Part shown: piece by piece, positions 38,201 through 48,138 of the stretch
Numbering within the stretch: the first letter of the stretch is position 1
Layout: each line of letters starts with the position of its first letter
Assembly (NCBI GenBank): GCA_002270565.1
Contig: NQMI01000011.1
Span: 353,055 to 417,054, forward strand
DNA length: 64,000 nt
Origin: Stenocarpella maydis
Taxonomy: Eukaryota; Ascomycota; Sordariomycetes; Diaporthales; Diaporthaceae
Reading direction: 5' to 3'
Position numbers and translations under genes: made by a program
The notes under the pieces: generated by a model
Told to the model about the DNA's origin: nothing
What the model saw: the letters and a program-made list of their open reading frames with translations, nothing else
Databases searched by the model: none

Positions 38201-39370
38201 CCTCCACCACTCACGCAAAATTACTTGAGCAGATATCTGAATGCCCCATTCAAACATAAACGTTGCGCAAGCTTTCAAACTGGTTTCATCAACACTGATC
38301 CGAGAATTCTCGTTCGAGCTTTACTCTCGGAAATCTAGGCCGAACGTGACTCAACCCACACTGAGTAACCTTCTCGAACGCTCCTCGAGCTGCCTCCTCC
38401 ACTAGGTCATCACCCACCACATCACAGTCCGGGGTCATACACAGGCGAGTACATGCATACCCTGATGCAACGGCAAGATCTGGTCCGGAAGTGTGCCCAA
38501 ACCGGGCGGCATGCAAACCCTCGTCCATGTCCATGCCCATGCCCGATGTGCGCCTCAATCAAGAGCCTGCTCCTATATCCTCGCCTGTCCTCTTCGGCGC
38601 CTACTTATTACTTACTTAAGTAAATTCGCTGACGTGTAGGACTCAATATCAATTGCGTAGTTCGCGTCATAGCCCGGGGGTGCACACATAATTATATGAC
38701 CATGAACCTTGGCATCTACTGCGCAGATATCGTGCACGACTGTTGTCTGGCAGAACAAAGTAAGGTAGGTCCTTGGTACAACCGCGTTTCTACGAGCCGG
38801 AAACACCAAGAGCCTCCGCGAGGATGGGCCCGATCAGATGAACTTAAAAAAAAAATAAAAAATAAAAGGGTAGGCACCACCCACCAGAAGCGGCCTCCCA
38901 CCATTGTGGGACAAGAACACGGGCCTCGTTTCTCGTGGCCCAAGGTGCAATGTGCCATGCGGCCCGACGACTGTTTTGTGTCCTGCTCCTAGAGACACTC
39001 CCGGACAACTCTCGGAGAGAATACGCAGGAAGAAACATTATGAGATGGAGGCAAGTGAGACCCTTGGCTGGAAGGGACTCGGCTTGCCAGAACTCCGCTG
39101 CCGCTGGCAAGAACCATGCACGGTTCGTGCCCAGCCAGAGTACGTTCCAGCGCGCATACGCGGCACAAGGGTCGATCTGCAACGCTGCTGTCGTGTGTAG
39201 CCGTTGACATGTGTCTTTTTTTCCTTCTGTGATCTGCAGTGCTACGCCCCCCTCCCCCTCCCCCTCCCTCCTGCCAGAAGAAGAATGCGGTTCCGCAGAG
39301 GCGGTGCTACGGGGAAACGGAAAAGAGGAAAAGCCAATCAGCCCCCCAAGGGGACCCTCCGCGCATATCA
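35204..39370. other. 4.2-kb spacer upstream of adenylate cyclase
   Basis: This carries the adenylate cyclase leader and promoter and the 3' flank of the RTC4-domain gene. Contents noted: GGGCGTGGGCGTGG repeats near 35410, GTACTCCGTAC at 35895-35905, TACGGAGTA at 37087-37095, CAGTCTGG x3 at 37521-37544 and a C-rich run near 37263-37278. No open frame with recognisable protein content was found. Confidence 0.5.
37521..37544. repeat. 8-bp tandem repeat CAGTCTGG x3
   Basis: Three perfect, contiguous copies of CAGTCTGG. Related CCAGTCT units also cluster near 37020-37045, so the motif is locally recurrent. Confidence 0.85.
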
Positions 39371-41338
39371 TTAGGTTTTGTCAAGCGAGGCTCGGCTCGA
39401 CAGGTCAGAGTCGCTGTCGTCGACCGCACCCCGTGCCGGTGCCACGGGGTCCTTGTCCAACAGGGGCGGCCTGCCCAGTTTCGAGCCGCGATTGTTGACA
39501 AACCCCTTCCCTGGGCCCCTGGACCCGTAGCCACGCAGCGACTCAAGGCTGGGCACGTCAGAGTCGCTGTCAACGACCCGCTGAATCTTGAGCGCGACCT
39601 CGCCGTCGTCGTCGTCGCCATCGCTCCCGCCCCCAGTTCCACTCGCGCCGCTATGTGTCTCCGAAGCGTCATCCCCGTGACCATCATCACCACCGCCGTC
39701 ATCTACATCCTGAGCCTCCGCCACCGCCCGGGGGCCCGCCCGCGGCTCGCCCCTCTCGTCGTTGAGTATGACTCCGACGGCGCGGCTCTCGCGCATCACC
39801 GCGCGCGCCTCCTCGTCGCCGGCGATGCCCATGTCCTCCTTGATCAGCCGCACGCCGAGCTCCGGCACCAGGACGGACTGGATGTAGGTGGTGTGGCCGC
39901 GCGCCGAGATGAGCCTGTCGAGGGGCGCCCGCTTGCGCAGCAGTGACGAGAAGGCGTCGACGATGCCCTCGGTCATCGTGCTCATTCCCCGCAGGCCGTA
40001 ATAGCCGGGCACGGGGTAGTCGTCCGTCTTGAAGAGGGTGCGATTCTTACCCGCCCTGATCTTCTCGCGCAGCCTCTCGCCAAAGTGCGACTCGGCACCG
40101 TTGATGAGCGACTCGAGGTAGGCTCTGTGCCGCCCGATCCGCGTCTCCAGCTGCCCCCAGTCCACCTCTGGGTAGCCCTTCGCCTCCCACAGTTCCTTGG
40201 CGGACCGCTTCTTGTGCTGGTGGCAGAACTTGGCCTGCCGCGCGATGCTCATGCGCTGGCCCTTGGAGTAGTCGCTGAGCCATTGTTTATCCACTGGCTC
40301 GTCGCACATGGGGCACGGTGCTTTGTCTGGTGCCATGTCCGCCTTCTTGTCCGCAGTGCTATCCGTGTACAGGGGCATATCGATGCCTGCCAACTCGGTC
40401 GTCAATACAAAGTCGTTATAGCCCTCCGGCATCTTGAACACTGGTCTCTGTGACATGTCCTCGTCAGCAGAAAGCTGCCGCGTCTTGTTTCTGGTGCTCT
40501 TCTTTAGCGGTCGCTTGGTCCTCTTGTGCTGCTTTTGCCCCGACTTCTGGTCGTTGCCCCGGCCACTGTCTGGTCGAGGGGGGTCTGATAATACATCATC
40601 AGAGTCAAGCTCGGAAAGGCTGGAGGAATCTTCTTTGATGGCGACCTTTGCCGCATTTGAGGCCCTCGGGCTTTTGAATGGGGATGAAGCCTCAGATCCG
40701 GGAAGCAACATGTGGAACTTTCTCGCCTGTTGTGGGCTCACTGATTCCGACATGCTCTTCACGCGTTCAAACACCCGGCGCGGCGACGTACCAGGGGACA
40801 CGTTGCTGGGTTTTGTCGCCCTGGCTGCCTTCTTTCCGTATCCTGACTTTACTGGCTTGGGCTTCCTGTCCACGAGAAATCCATCGCCTATGTGACTGCC
40901 GAGGGACGGCCGTGGCTTTTGATTGCCGGTTTTCGCTTTCTTCTTGGGGGAGGGGACACCGAGTTCATCTGCATCCGAGTCTTTGGTGCCCCCCACAGCT
41001 CGTTTTCTGCCCGGCCGAGCTGAGCGCCGTTCAGGAGTTCCATTATCCTCGGCAGTAAGGGTTGTCCCAGCTCGAGCAGTAGCTGTTCCTGACTTTTGTG
41101 ACGCTGTTACCGGCTTGAAGTCAGACCTTCTGATGTCACCCCTCGCTGGCTCGTCATCTGATGAGTCGTAGTGTGGATCGCCAAAGTCTGGCTCATCAGT
41201 ATTGTTTTCATCGGAGTCCATTGGCAGGGCCGTCACATCTTCTGGTTCCTCTACTGGCCTGGCGGCTTTCCCCCGTGGTTTGCCATTAACTTGATTGAGC
41301 AAAGGCTCTGCATTCCGCCCCAGCTGGATCGGTAGCAT
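39371..41338 (-). CDS. RTC4-domain protein (restriction of telomere capping)
   Basis: The protein carries the RTC4-like domain, named from the budding yeast gene whose loss affects cells with defective telomere capping; the biochemical role is not established. It is a single exon of 655 aa. Residues 1-330 are acidic/basic low complexity with SP and KKKAK stretches (possible nuclear signals). A CPMC and FCHQHKK pair (about 342-375) looks like a metal-binding module. The core (about 375-505) contains GYPEVDWGQLE, YYGLRGMSTMTEGIVDAFS and YIQSVLVPELGVRLIKEDM, which are typical of the domain. The C-terminus is Asp/Gly-rich with SDSD clusters, likely casein kinase 2 targets. It is much longer than the yeast protein because of the disordered N-terminus. 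The assignment rests on recognised sequence, not on a search. Confidence 0.85.
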   Translation of the reverse strand: MLPIQLGRNAEPLLNQVNGKPRGKAARPVEEPEDVTALPMDSDENNTDEPDFGDPHYDSSDDEPARGDIRRSDFKPVTASQKSGTATARAGTTLTAEDNGTPERRSARPGRKRAVGGTKDSDADELGVPSPKKKAKTGNQKPRPSLGSHIGDGFLVDRKPKPVKSGYGKKAARATKPSNVSPGTSPRRVFERVKSMSESVSPQQARKFHMLLPGSEASSPFKSPRASNAAKVAIKEDSSSLSELDSDDVLSDPPRPDSGRGNDQKSGQKQHKRTKRPLKKSTRNKTRQLSADEDMSQRPVFKMPEGYNDFVLTTELAGIDMPLYTDSTADKKADMAPDKAPCPMCDEPVDKQWLSDYSKGQRMSIARQAKFCHQHKKRSAKELWEAKGYPEVDWGQLETRIGRHRAYLESLINGAESHFGERLREKIRAGKNRTLFKTDDYPVPGYYGLRGMSTMTEGIVDAFSSLLRKRAPLDRLISARGHTTYIQSVLVPELGVRLIKEDMGIAGDEEARAVMRESRAVGVILNDERGEPRAGPRAVAEAQDVDDGGGDDGHGDDASETHSGASGTGGGSDGDDDDGEVALKIQRVVDSDSDVPSLESLRGYGSRGPGKGFVNNRGSKLGRPPLLDKDPVAPARGAVDDSDSDLSSRASLDKT

Positions 41339-42324
41339 GATTGATTGGTCTCGCAGTATCCTGTTATATAAGACCAGTTCTCATGACCTCGACGCGGTCT
41401 CTGACCTTTGATGCAACTCGAGTCCGGTAGGTCGAGTCACATTGGATAGGGTGGGTTCAATGTTGTGTGAGCAGCTGTGCTTGCTGCAAAGAGCGGACCC
41501 TCTTCTTGTGTCAATGAGTGAAAAAACAAGACTCAATTGCAAAACCATGCGCTGATTTCTTATGCCTTTACACCGGTTGCGTCCATCTTATGCAGCGACA
41601 ATAAAGTGAATGGACCTTTGTGTTCGGGTGCGTGCGTCGAGACGCGTTCATCAAGGTGTTGAGATTGGTGCCCCTAACCCTGAAATTCCCTGAGCTGGGA
41701 TGGCAGGGGGTGCCGGGGGTGATTTCCTAAACGCCACCAAATACCTAGAAACATATTGCTTGCCACTACGTGGAACATTCACAGGCTAGAAATTAATCCA
41801 GTATGGTGATCCTTAAAGCGGATGTAGCCTTCGTAAGTGAGCCTTCTGCGTTAGATCCTGATGCAGTCCGCTCTTTACGAGAGAAGCCAATGGCCAGACC
41901 AGACAGTTAAAGACATCTACGAACTACGTTTTAACGCGATATAATGTTGACTTGCTTTTGGGCTTTCATTACAGCATTTCTTTCTTGCAAGAGATTTATA
42001 GGTTCACTGTATTTATCATGTGAATCATTCAGACTGCAGCGAGAGAACATCCTTTTCCCCCCTTGTTTTATCCCTTTTTTTTGGGCGTTTTCTATTTCTT
42101 CCCATCCTTGAGAATCTTGAACCTCGTGTCCGTGCGTCCGAGTCTTTCCCAGAAATGCCCTATATACTTACCATTACCACGTGAAAATGACCCGTAGTGT
42201 CTGAACATTGGAGGTCGTGAAAATATCCTGATTCGTTTCTGTACACCGCGAAATACATTGCGCCCCGCCTCGTGTGCCTCTCCTGTCCGTTTCCTCCCAA
42301 ACAGACCCCTCCATTCGCCCCTGC
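41339..42324. other. Spacer between the RTC4-domain and Hsp20 genes
   Basis: This holds the RTC4-domain gene promoter and the Hsp20 3' flank. A 10-nt CCCTAACCCT lies at 41672-41681, and an intron-like GTAAGT (41833) to CATTACAG (ending about 41976) pair lies downstream with no coding frame around it. A CACGTG hexamer occurs at 42178-42183. No gene is supported. Confidence 0.5.
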
Positions 42325-43644
42325 TTAGGCAATGTCAACCTTATGGACCTCAGTCCACCCGCGCTCAACCTTGGGAACAGTGACAATCAGCACGCCGTCC
42401 TCCATCTTGGCGACGATGCCATCGGCGTTAACCTCCTCCTTGCTGTCGCCCCTGGTATCCTGGCCCGCAGGAGGGAGCCCGACCTCGCGGGAGAACAGCC
42501 CGGTGCTCCTCTCCCCACTAACGAGGCCCCTCAGGAACTCCTCGTCGCCGGGCCGGTGGATCACGCCGCTGACCGACAGAACCGACCGGTCGGCGTCCCA
42601 GTTGACACCGACGTCCTCCTTCTTGGCGCCCGGGAGCGCAAAGTGCAGGACCCACTTGTCCGTCTGCTCAAACAGGTCCAACGGAGGCGTGAAGGAGTCA
42701 TCGTCGTCGTAGCCCTCGCCCGCCCCGCGTGTCCTGTTGTTGTTGTTGTTGTTGTTGTCGTCGTCGGTGGTACTATTGTTGGCGCCCTGTGCACGCTCGA
42801 GGAAGTCACGCATGCGCTGTGCGAACGGATGGCCCGCGAACGCGGCCGCCCAGGGGCCGAAGTCGAAGAGTGAAGCTGGCCCTGGTCCGTCGCGGCCGCG
42901 GGGATGATGAGGCCGCCCGTGAGGGCCAGGTCCATGGGGGCCGGGACCGAAGAGTCCCTGGAGGAAGGGAGGGAATGGAGGTGTGGGGCCATGCGGACCT
43001 TGCGGACCGAAGAAGCCGCCGGAGAACGGGGGCGGAGGAGGCCCGTGGTGTCGGGAGCCGCCACGGTGGTGATCGTGATGACCGAAACGTCCAAAGCCTC
43101 CACGGCCACGACGTCCTCTGTACCCGCAGCCGCCTCGGTGTCGCCGGCCACTGGTCTCGTCGGGGATCTCCTCTGGCGGGTCGTCCACCACAGGTTCATC
43201 CCTCGCCATGGTGTCAGGGCTGTCCACGTCCATCTCGGGCTTGTCCTTGACCTTCTCCTTCTGCTCGTTGGCCTTCTCGCTCTCAGTTAGGGCAGCCGCG
43301 ACCTCGTCGTCCGTGATGTATTCGGGTGGGAACGCCTCGTCGTCGGAAGCCTCCGGGGTGTGAGCGTCCGAGCCGCTGCGGGCGTGCCGCCCAGGTCCGC
43401 CACGAGGTCCATGCCCTCTGCCTCTGCCTCTGCGTTGGGGCCCGTGGCCGTGACCATGACGGCCATGGGGGCCAGGGCCCCAGAGGTCCTGGTTCCAGTC
43501 CTCCCAGCCTCGCGACTGTACCCAGCGCTGCCAGAATTCGGGGTTGGTGAAAGCAGGTTGACCGGATGGTCCAGAGGGGGCGCGGTCGACGCCGGCGCCA
43601 GCATTGTCATGCATGTTCCAGTTGAAGTTTCCTGGCCAAGCCAT
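42325..43644 (-). CDS. Small heat-shock protein (Hsp20) with RGG/His-rich N-terminus
   Basis: This is an ATP-independent holdase chaperone that keeps unfolding proteins soluble. It is a single exon of 439 aa, far longer than common Hsp20 proteins (about 150-220 aa). The alpha-crystallin domain is at about 315-435: FTPPLDLFEQTDKWVLHFAL, GAKKEDVGVNWD, VSGVIHRPG, and a final beta strand in GVLIVTVPK; a VDIA tail stands where other family members have an I-x-I/V motif. The first 300 residues are Gly/His/Arg/Pro-rich, with RGRGRGHGPRGGPGR (about 70-85) and GRRGRGGFGRF (about 175-185), an acidic segment between, and an Asn run before the crystallin domain. The ATG at 43644 (MAWPGNFNWNM) was preferred because the upstream codons of the frame look like leader sequence. 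A TATA-like box lies about 175 bp upstream. Confidence 0.9.
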   Translation of the reverse strand: MAWPGNFNWNMHDNAGAGVDRAPSGPSGQPAFTNPEFWQRWVQSRGWEDWNQDLWGPGPHGRHGHGHGPQRRGRGRGHGPRGGPGRHARSGSDAHTPEASDDEAFPPEYITDDEVAAALTESEKANEQKEKVKDKPEMDVDSPDTMARDEPVVDDPPEEIPDETSGRRHRGGCGYRGRRGRGGFGRFGHHDHHRGGSRHHGPPPPPFSGGFFGPQGPHGPTPPFPPFLQGLFGPGPHGPGPHGRPHHPRGRDGPGPASLFDFGPWAAAFAGHPFAQRMRDFLERAQGANNSTTDDDNNNNNNNRTRGAGEGYDDDDSFTPPLDLFEQTDKWVLHFALPGAKKEDVGVNWDADRSVLSVSGVIHRPGDEEFLRGLVSGERSTGLFSREVGLPPAGQDTRGDSKEEVNADGIVAKMEDGVLIVTVPKVERGWTEVHKVDIA

Positions 43645-43815
43645 GTTGCCGGTGATTACCTTGATGTGTCCAGATGTGGTGATGATTTGTATCAAACAGT
43701 TGTTTGTAAAGATGGAATGATGCGTAGATCAGACTGTTGTGAGAATGATAGGTAGTGAAAGGTGGTGATGATGGCGTGACAGCAGAAAGGGACCACAATC
43801 AGAGGTCTGTCACCG

Positions 43816-43822
43816 TTATATA
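43816..43822 (-). promoter_or_regulatory. TATA-like box upstream of the Hsp20 gene
   Basis: The minus strand reads TATATAA, about 175 bp upstream of the Hsp20 ATG, a plausible place for a core promoter given a leader of some 140 nt. No canonical heat-shock element array could be confirmed nearby. Confidence 0.4.
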
Positions 43823-44340
43823 CAGATCAATCGGCATGTGAAATGCCCACAAGGCAAGATTGAATGCGTAACACCGATACGCACTCCAGCGCATGCCTAG
43901 GCCCCGCGTCCAACACGCCACCAGTCACGGTCTGGCGCAGGGAGGGACCCTACCTGTCTCTGAGGCGAATTTCAAGCTCCCCAGAGTTCTCACCCGACGT
44001 GAGACGGACGAACCATGGGCCGCGCCACGCAGGTCGTCCGGGTGGGGAGGTGTTGTGTGGCCACACATGCCGCCTAGCCCACCTCGTGATAGGCGACCAA
44101 GGCCTACGTAACGCCCGCACACCACTCGAGACAACTCGGCTGTCTCAAAAGAAAAGGTCCGTAGAGTAAACAGAAAACAGTTTAGAGATTGGGGGCTTCT
44201 GGAAATGCACAGGGAAAAGATACCGCACCAGCCTTTGCCACGCGGCCCCCCGTGTACGCGCGGCCAGGGCCGAGGAGTCATAGACAGACAGACACATGTG
44301 CATTCTTCAAATATTCTGTCCAGAGGCAGCCAATCTTTGA

Positions 44341-44583
44341 AGCCTCGGCAGGGTGGGGTTTGCGCCACAGCAGGCCACGGCGGTAAAGTGCGGGTTCTGT
44401 GGAGGGAACGTGCGCTATTTCAATGAATACCTTGGTGACTACGTGAACTGTACTGCCTGCCAGGCAACTGGGGGCATGTTGATAGGACTCAGCCGTTGCT
44501 GTGCCCTGGAGACCTCAAGAAGAATAGGAAGGGTGATCCTAAACCCCGAACGCACCCTGACAACTGCTATCCACCATAAATAA
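44341..44583 (+). CDS. Possible exon with zinc-ribbon-like Cys pairs
   Basis: The open frame from 44341 encodes KCGFCGGNVRYFNEYLGDYV and then NCTACQATGG, that is C-x2-C, 17 residues, C-x2-C with flanking glycines, the spacing of a small zinc ribbon. A TGA at 44338 closes the frame upstream and there is no in-frame ATG before the Cys pairs, so if real this would be an internal or last exon with an acceptor near GGCAG at 44346-44350 or CACAG at 44366-44370. No matching upstream exon was found. It could equally be a decayed fragment or chance. Confidence 0.2.
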   Translation, partial: SLGRVGFAPQQATAVKCGFCGGNVRYFNEYLGDYVNCTACQATGGMLIGLSRCCALETSRRIGRVILNPERTLTTAIHHK

Positions 44584-44758
44584 ATTTCACCTATTATGCG
44601 AGGGTGATTCTGAGGCGCGGGATGAAGGGCAGGGCAGGGTGGCAGCAATGGCTTCATGGGTTGAGAGATTACCGCAAAAGGAGGCCCTAATAATTGCAGA
44701 CCGGTAGCCAGGATGCAACCCCACAGGCACTAGGCAGTAGAGTAGTGAGAGTATAGCA

Positions 44759-44773
44759 AGGGTTAGGGTTAGG
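44759..44773. repeat. Telomere-type tract (2.5 TTAGGG units)
   Basis: The plus strand reads AGGGTTAGGGTTAGG; the complement is CCTAACCCTAACCCT. TTAGGG is the common telomere unit of Pezizomycotina. It lies within the repeat-like spacer, not at a chromosome end. Confidence 0.85.
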
Positions 44774-45068
44774 AGCTCACCAACTAGGGTGGACTAGTAG
44801 GACCGTTAGCAGTCTAGGTAACAACAGGCATAAACCATATAAGTTACAGTTAGGGCTGGGTGCAAGGGCTAGTGCGGTTGGGCCCATGGGTGCCCACAGG
44901 GGCCCCCTTATCGATAAGCACCTCCTGCCCTACACCAACAGCCTAGACCTGCTGGGCGAGCCGCTTGTTTCCTTCCTCTCTTTCTTCCTTAGGCTAGCAT
45001 TCTCTGAAAATCCACATAATTTGGTGCACAACTTAAGCCTTCGTGCCATAAAGCCCAAGTGACGTCTC

Positions 45069-45145
45069 AGTCTGCTTCCCTAGAAGGGTTTAGAAGTTCA
45101 GACTGTCTAGGATATAACTTCTAAACCCTTCCAGGGAAGCAGACC
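45069..45145. repeat. 30-bp inverted repeat (hairpin, 17-nt loop)
   Basis: The left arm is 45069-45098 and the right arm 45116-45145. The arms are complementary at 28 of 30 positions; the two differences are A/G transitions that still allow G-U pairing in RNA. The loop (GACTGTCTAGG core) is echoed just after the right arm as GACCGTCTAAG. It could be a small foldback element, part of a palindromic transposon end, or a hairpin RNA precursor. Confidence 0.85.
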
Positions 45146-45973
45146 GTCTAAGATACCAGCATAGCCCCTATACTTCGATTTATATTCTCACGCTGCAAGA
45201 CCGCTGCGTCCGAGTAAAGCGGGCCCATCATATAAACCACCAACCCGGAGACTCAATTCACACTCAACCCTTACATTCTGAACTTGCCCCCCCTTCCATT
45301 CTCCTCTAGCTACTGTACCTTGCCCTTTTTATAGATGAAGTCCTTTATTGCCCTGTTACGCATTCACTGCTCTTGCGTGCGCACTAGCGGGGCCCCCTCA
45401 ATGGGGTTCCGTTTGCGGAATCCATTTTCGGGTCTTGGTACTAAAGTTTCCACCCAGACGGCACAATACGCCCTGACAAGTATCAAGACAGTTACACTTG
45501 GCTCGCAAGTGTTGTGACTTCGCGATCAGGCTTGTAACGCCGGAACAATTTAATTTTGCTCCCAGCATTTCATAAACAAATTAATGCGTTGTGTCACCTG
45601 AATCCCAATGATGAACAGTTGGCATAGCACTGGCCAGAGAATCCCTGGGCGCGGACACTATAATTTAGAAGTCATGATACCACATGCAGCCCGTTATCTC
45701 ACAGCTTGTCAGATAGGCTATGCTATCGCCGTCAGCATCGTTGATAACATGATCAGCTAGAGGCTGCCGGGGTTCGGTAAGTACCTGATCTACCTAGTTT
45801 TGTAAGTTACACTGCACGCACGTGTCTCTTCTTCACTCAATGATAGGTGACTAAGTATAGTGTTTGCTGGCCTAGAGGTCTGGGTGTACTGTTCTAATTA
45901 TCTTCTTATTATCGCTGACATGGATGCTATGTACAACATGATCTGGGAGGTTAGAACGCCTCCTGATGCAGCA

Positions 45974-48138
45974 CTATGTGGTCGCGCCCTCCTTCTCCTG
46001 TAACCTTTTCTCCGCCAGCTCGGCTCGCTTGTTTGCCTCTTCCACCTCCTTCTTCAGCTGCTTGATGTAGTCGATGGCTAGTTCGACAGTGCTCGCCTTG
46101 CTGTTCGGCCCCCCTCCGTTTTTGGGGTCTTTCTTGTCGCCACTCTCTGCTTCGCTGTCCTTGCCTTCAGGGATGACACCGTTTGGTAATAACGTTGCAA
46201 TCTCTTGCAGTGCAGAGTTGATTCGATTCCTCCTGCCTTGCTCAGCGATCTTGTGTGACGTCCGCTTCGATGTCAGGTTGGTGGACAGCTCGCTTGGGTA
46301 AGAAACTCCAGGGACCATATTGCCCTCCAGGATGTTTTGGTAGTTGGATTTGGATGCCAAGAGCTGCGACGCCGTATCTTCTGCTCTTAGTCCGCCGGGC
46401 AGGAGGGGCTTGATGTTGGGTGAGATCCTTGGTCGCAGGGCAGGTGACACGTGAGATGAGCCGATGCTGGCCCTCTTTTTGCCACTGCGTGGTGCGAGCT
46501 GTGGTGTTTTCCTCGGATTCGGTGTCGTTGCAGACGATCCGGGGGTGAGCTGTGGGCTCTGGCTTGCCGAGGCTGCTGGCCCTGGCTTCGCCAAAACTGG
46601 CGACGGCAGGGGCTGGAAGGACGACGCCGTGCCTGAAGGCGTCTCTGCGGCGGGCGAAAGTATCCCTTGCGACTCCGTAGTTATGGGTGCGAGTGTCGGC
46701 TTCGTGAATATGTTTGAGCTGACAGACTCTGGTAGCTCGAAGTTCTCGATGTTCTCTGAGGCCATGGGGTCCGAATCGGCCACAGTGCTCGACTTGTTGG
46801 CATTGCTCGGGGACGGTAACCTCATCAAGGATGCTGGTGTCGCAGGCGAGGGCTTCCCTGTGGGCTGAGGAACGGCCGTCGGAGCCAAGGTTGGAGTTGC
46901 ATTGTTCAAAAGCGGCTGTATGCACGGCGACGGCTTCGCCGACCTCGTCCTTGGCAAAGGTGGAGGAGGCATCTCCGACAGTGCCTCTGGGGAAACCGAA
47001 TCATTCTCGGAATCAGTTATTCCAGGGTTGGATGAGTTTGAGGCAAACCCGCCTGGCTCTGTCTGTCGCGTTTTCCTCACGGGTCGGGCCTGTGACTCTG
47101 GAGGCTTGTCGGCCTGTTCCGTGAGCTCACTCAAACTCTGGGCATTCATGAGCGGCGTCGACCCGGCCTTCTTGCGCTGCGGTTTCGTGATTGGTGATTT
47201 TCCGACGCTGGCCCTGGCCCTTGTCTTCGCGGCAGGGTTCTTCTTCCCTTTCTTGGCCAAGTCACCGGCGACTGGCCCAGTAGACGGAGGCGGGTTGGCC
47301 TCCAGGTCCATTCCTTCGGGGGAGCTTGTGGTAGTGGCGGCAGATAACCCACGTTCGAACATGGCCATGGGATCAGATTGAGCATGCAGTGCTGGCGACG
47401 TGAGTGGACTGAAGTAGGCGTTAGGCACGGTGAATGCTTGATCCACGGGGAACTGGCTCTCAAGGGGCGTGACTGCAGGGGAGACCAAGGGGGTGAACGA
47501 CATCTGCAGAATGGTCAGCAGGGCACGCAAGGAGGGCGGACTCGGCATATACGCACATCTTGCTGTTGCTGGTCCTTCATCCGCTGGAAATACTCGAACA
47601 CGTCGTGTTGCTGATGCTGCTGGGGGGGTCGGCCCGGCTGACCAGTGTAGAACTGATGGTTGCCAGCCTGTATCTCGAGGCTTTGCGGAGTGGGCGGGAC
47701 CATGCTGCTCTGCTGCTGGGCGAAAAAGGCGGCTTGCTGCTCCTCCAGCTGCCTCTGCTGTTGTTGCAGTTTTTGCTGTTGCAAGAAGTGGATCTGTGCG
47801 TCGATGTCCGAGATGGCGTTGACAGAGGCGGCCGACGAAATCATGTTGGAAGGTATCGTAGGGTTCGGAGGGGCAGTCGTCATGGAATGCATTTGGTTGT
47901 GCATGGCTGTCGACATGAGAACCGGTCCATTTGTCCCACTCATGGGCGTGTCGAGCGTCTCACGGTGGGCGACTTGGATCATGCTTCCGCCATCCGGATG
48001 CTGGAAGTCACCGAAGTCGAACTGCAGTCCCTCGGAGAGACTGTCCATGCCGTTCATGTTAAGAAATTGCTGGAAATCATCCTCGGCGCCGGGATGCATG
48101 GGGTGGCCCTGGTCGCTCCATCCTGCGGACTCCATCAT
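45974..48138 (-). CDS. nuc-1: NUC-1/Pho4-type bHLH transcription factor (two exons)
   Basis: This is the likely phosphorus-acquisition activator, which turns on phosphatases and phosphate transporters under phosphate starvation and binds CACGTG-type sites. Exons (minus): 47557-48138 and 45974-47503; 2112 nt, 703 aa, phase-0 join. The N-terminus is acidic/Gln-rich with an HPMHPGAEDDFQQFL block and VPPTPQSLEIQAG, both recalled from the NUC-1 family. The middle is Ser/Pro-rich and disordered. The basic helix-loop-helix (about 603-690) has KRTSHKIAEQGRRNRIN with the His, Glu and Arg that read the E-box, and an unusually long Ser/Gly/Lys loop before STVELAIDYIKQLKKEVE. The start at 48138 is the first ATG of a Met-Met pair. 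The assignment to NUC-1 rather than another bHLH protein rests on the N-terminal blocks and is fairly firm. Confidence 0.88.

Larger units (their letters stand above)
43823..45973. other. Repeat-like spacer between Hsp20 and NUC-1 genes
   Basis: The left part (to about 44,600) is ordinary spacer with one Cys-pair open frame. From about 44,680 the sequence has a telomere-type tract, a long hairpin, and gene-poor sequence with several TAGGG and CTAGG motifs. It resembles an old repeat or transposon remnant, but no transposase or reverse transcriptase frame is visible. Confidence 0.45.

Noticed and set aside
41672..41681. CCCTAACCCT as a telomerase RNA template
   Set aside because: A 10-mer is not rare enough in 64 kb. 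The usable non-coding space on that strand before the Hsp20 gene is under 700 bp, and the GTAAGT site 150 nt downstream leaves no room for a pseudoknot and three-way junction.
44280..44345. Heat-shock element for the Hsp20 gene (ATTCTTCAAATATTCTG)
   Set aside because: The spacing of TTC/GAA units does not fit the perfect, gap or step forms, and the site is over 600 bp from the start codon.
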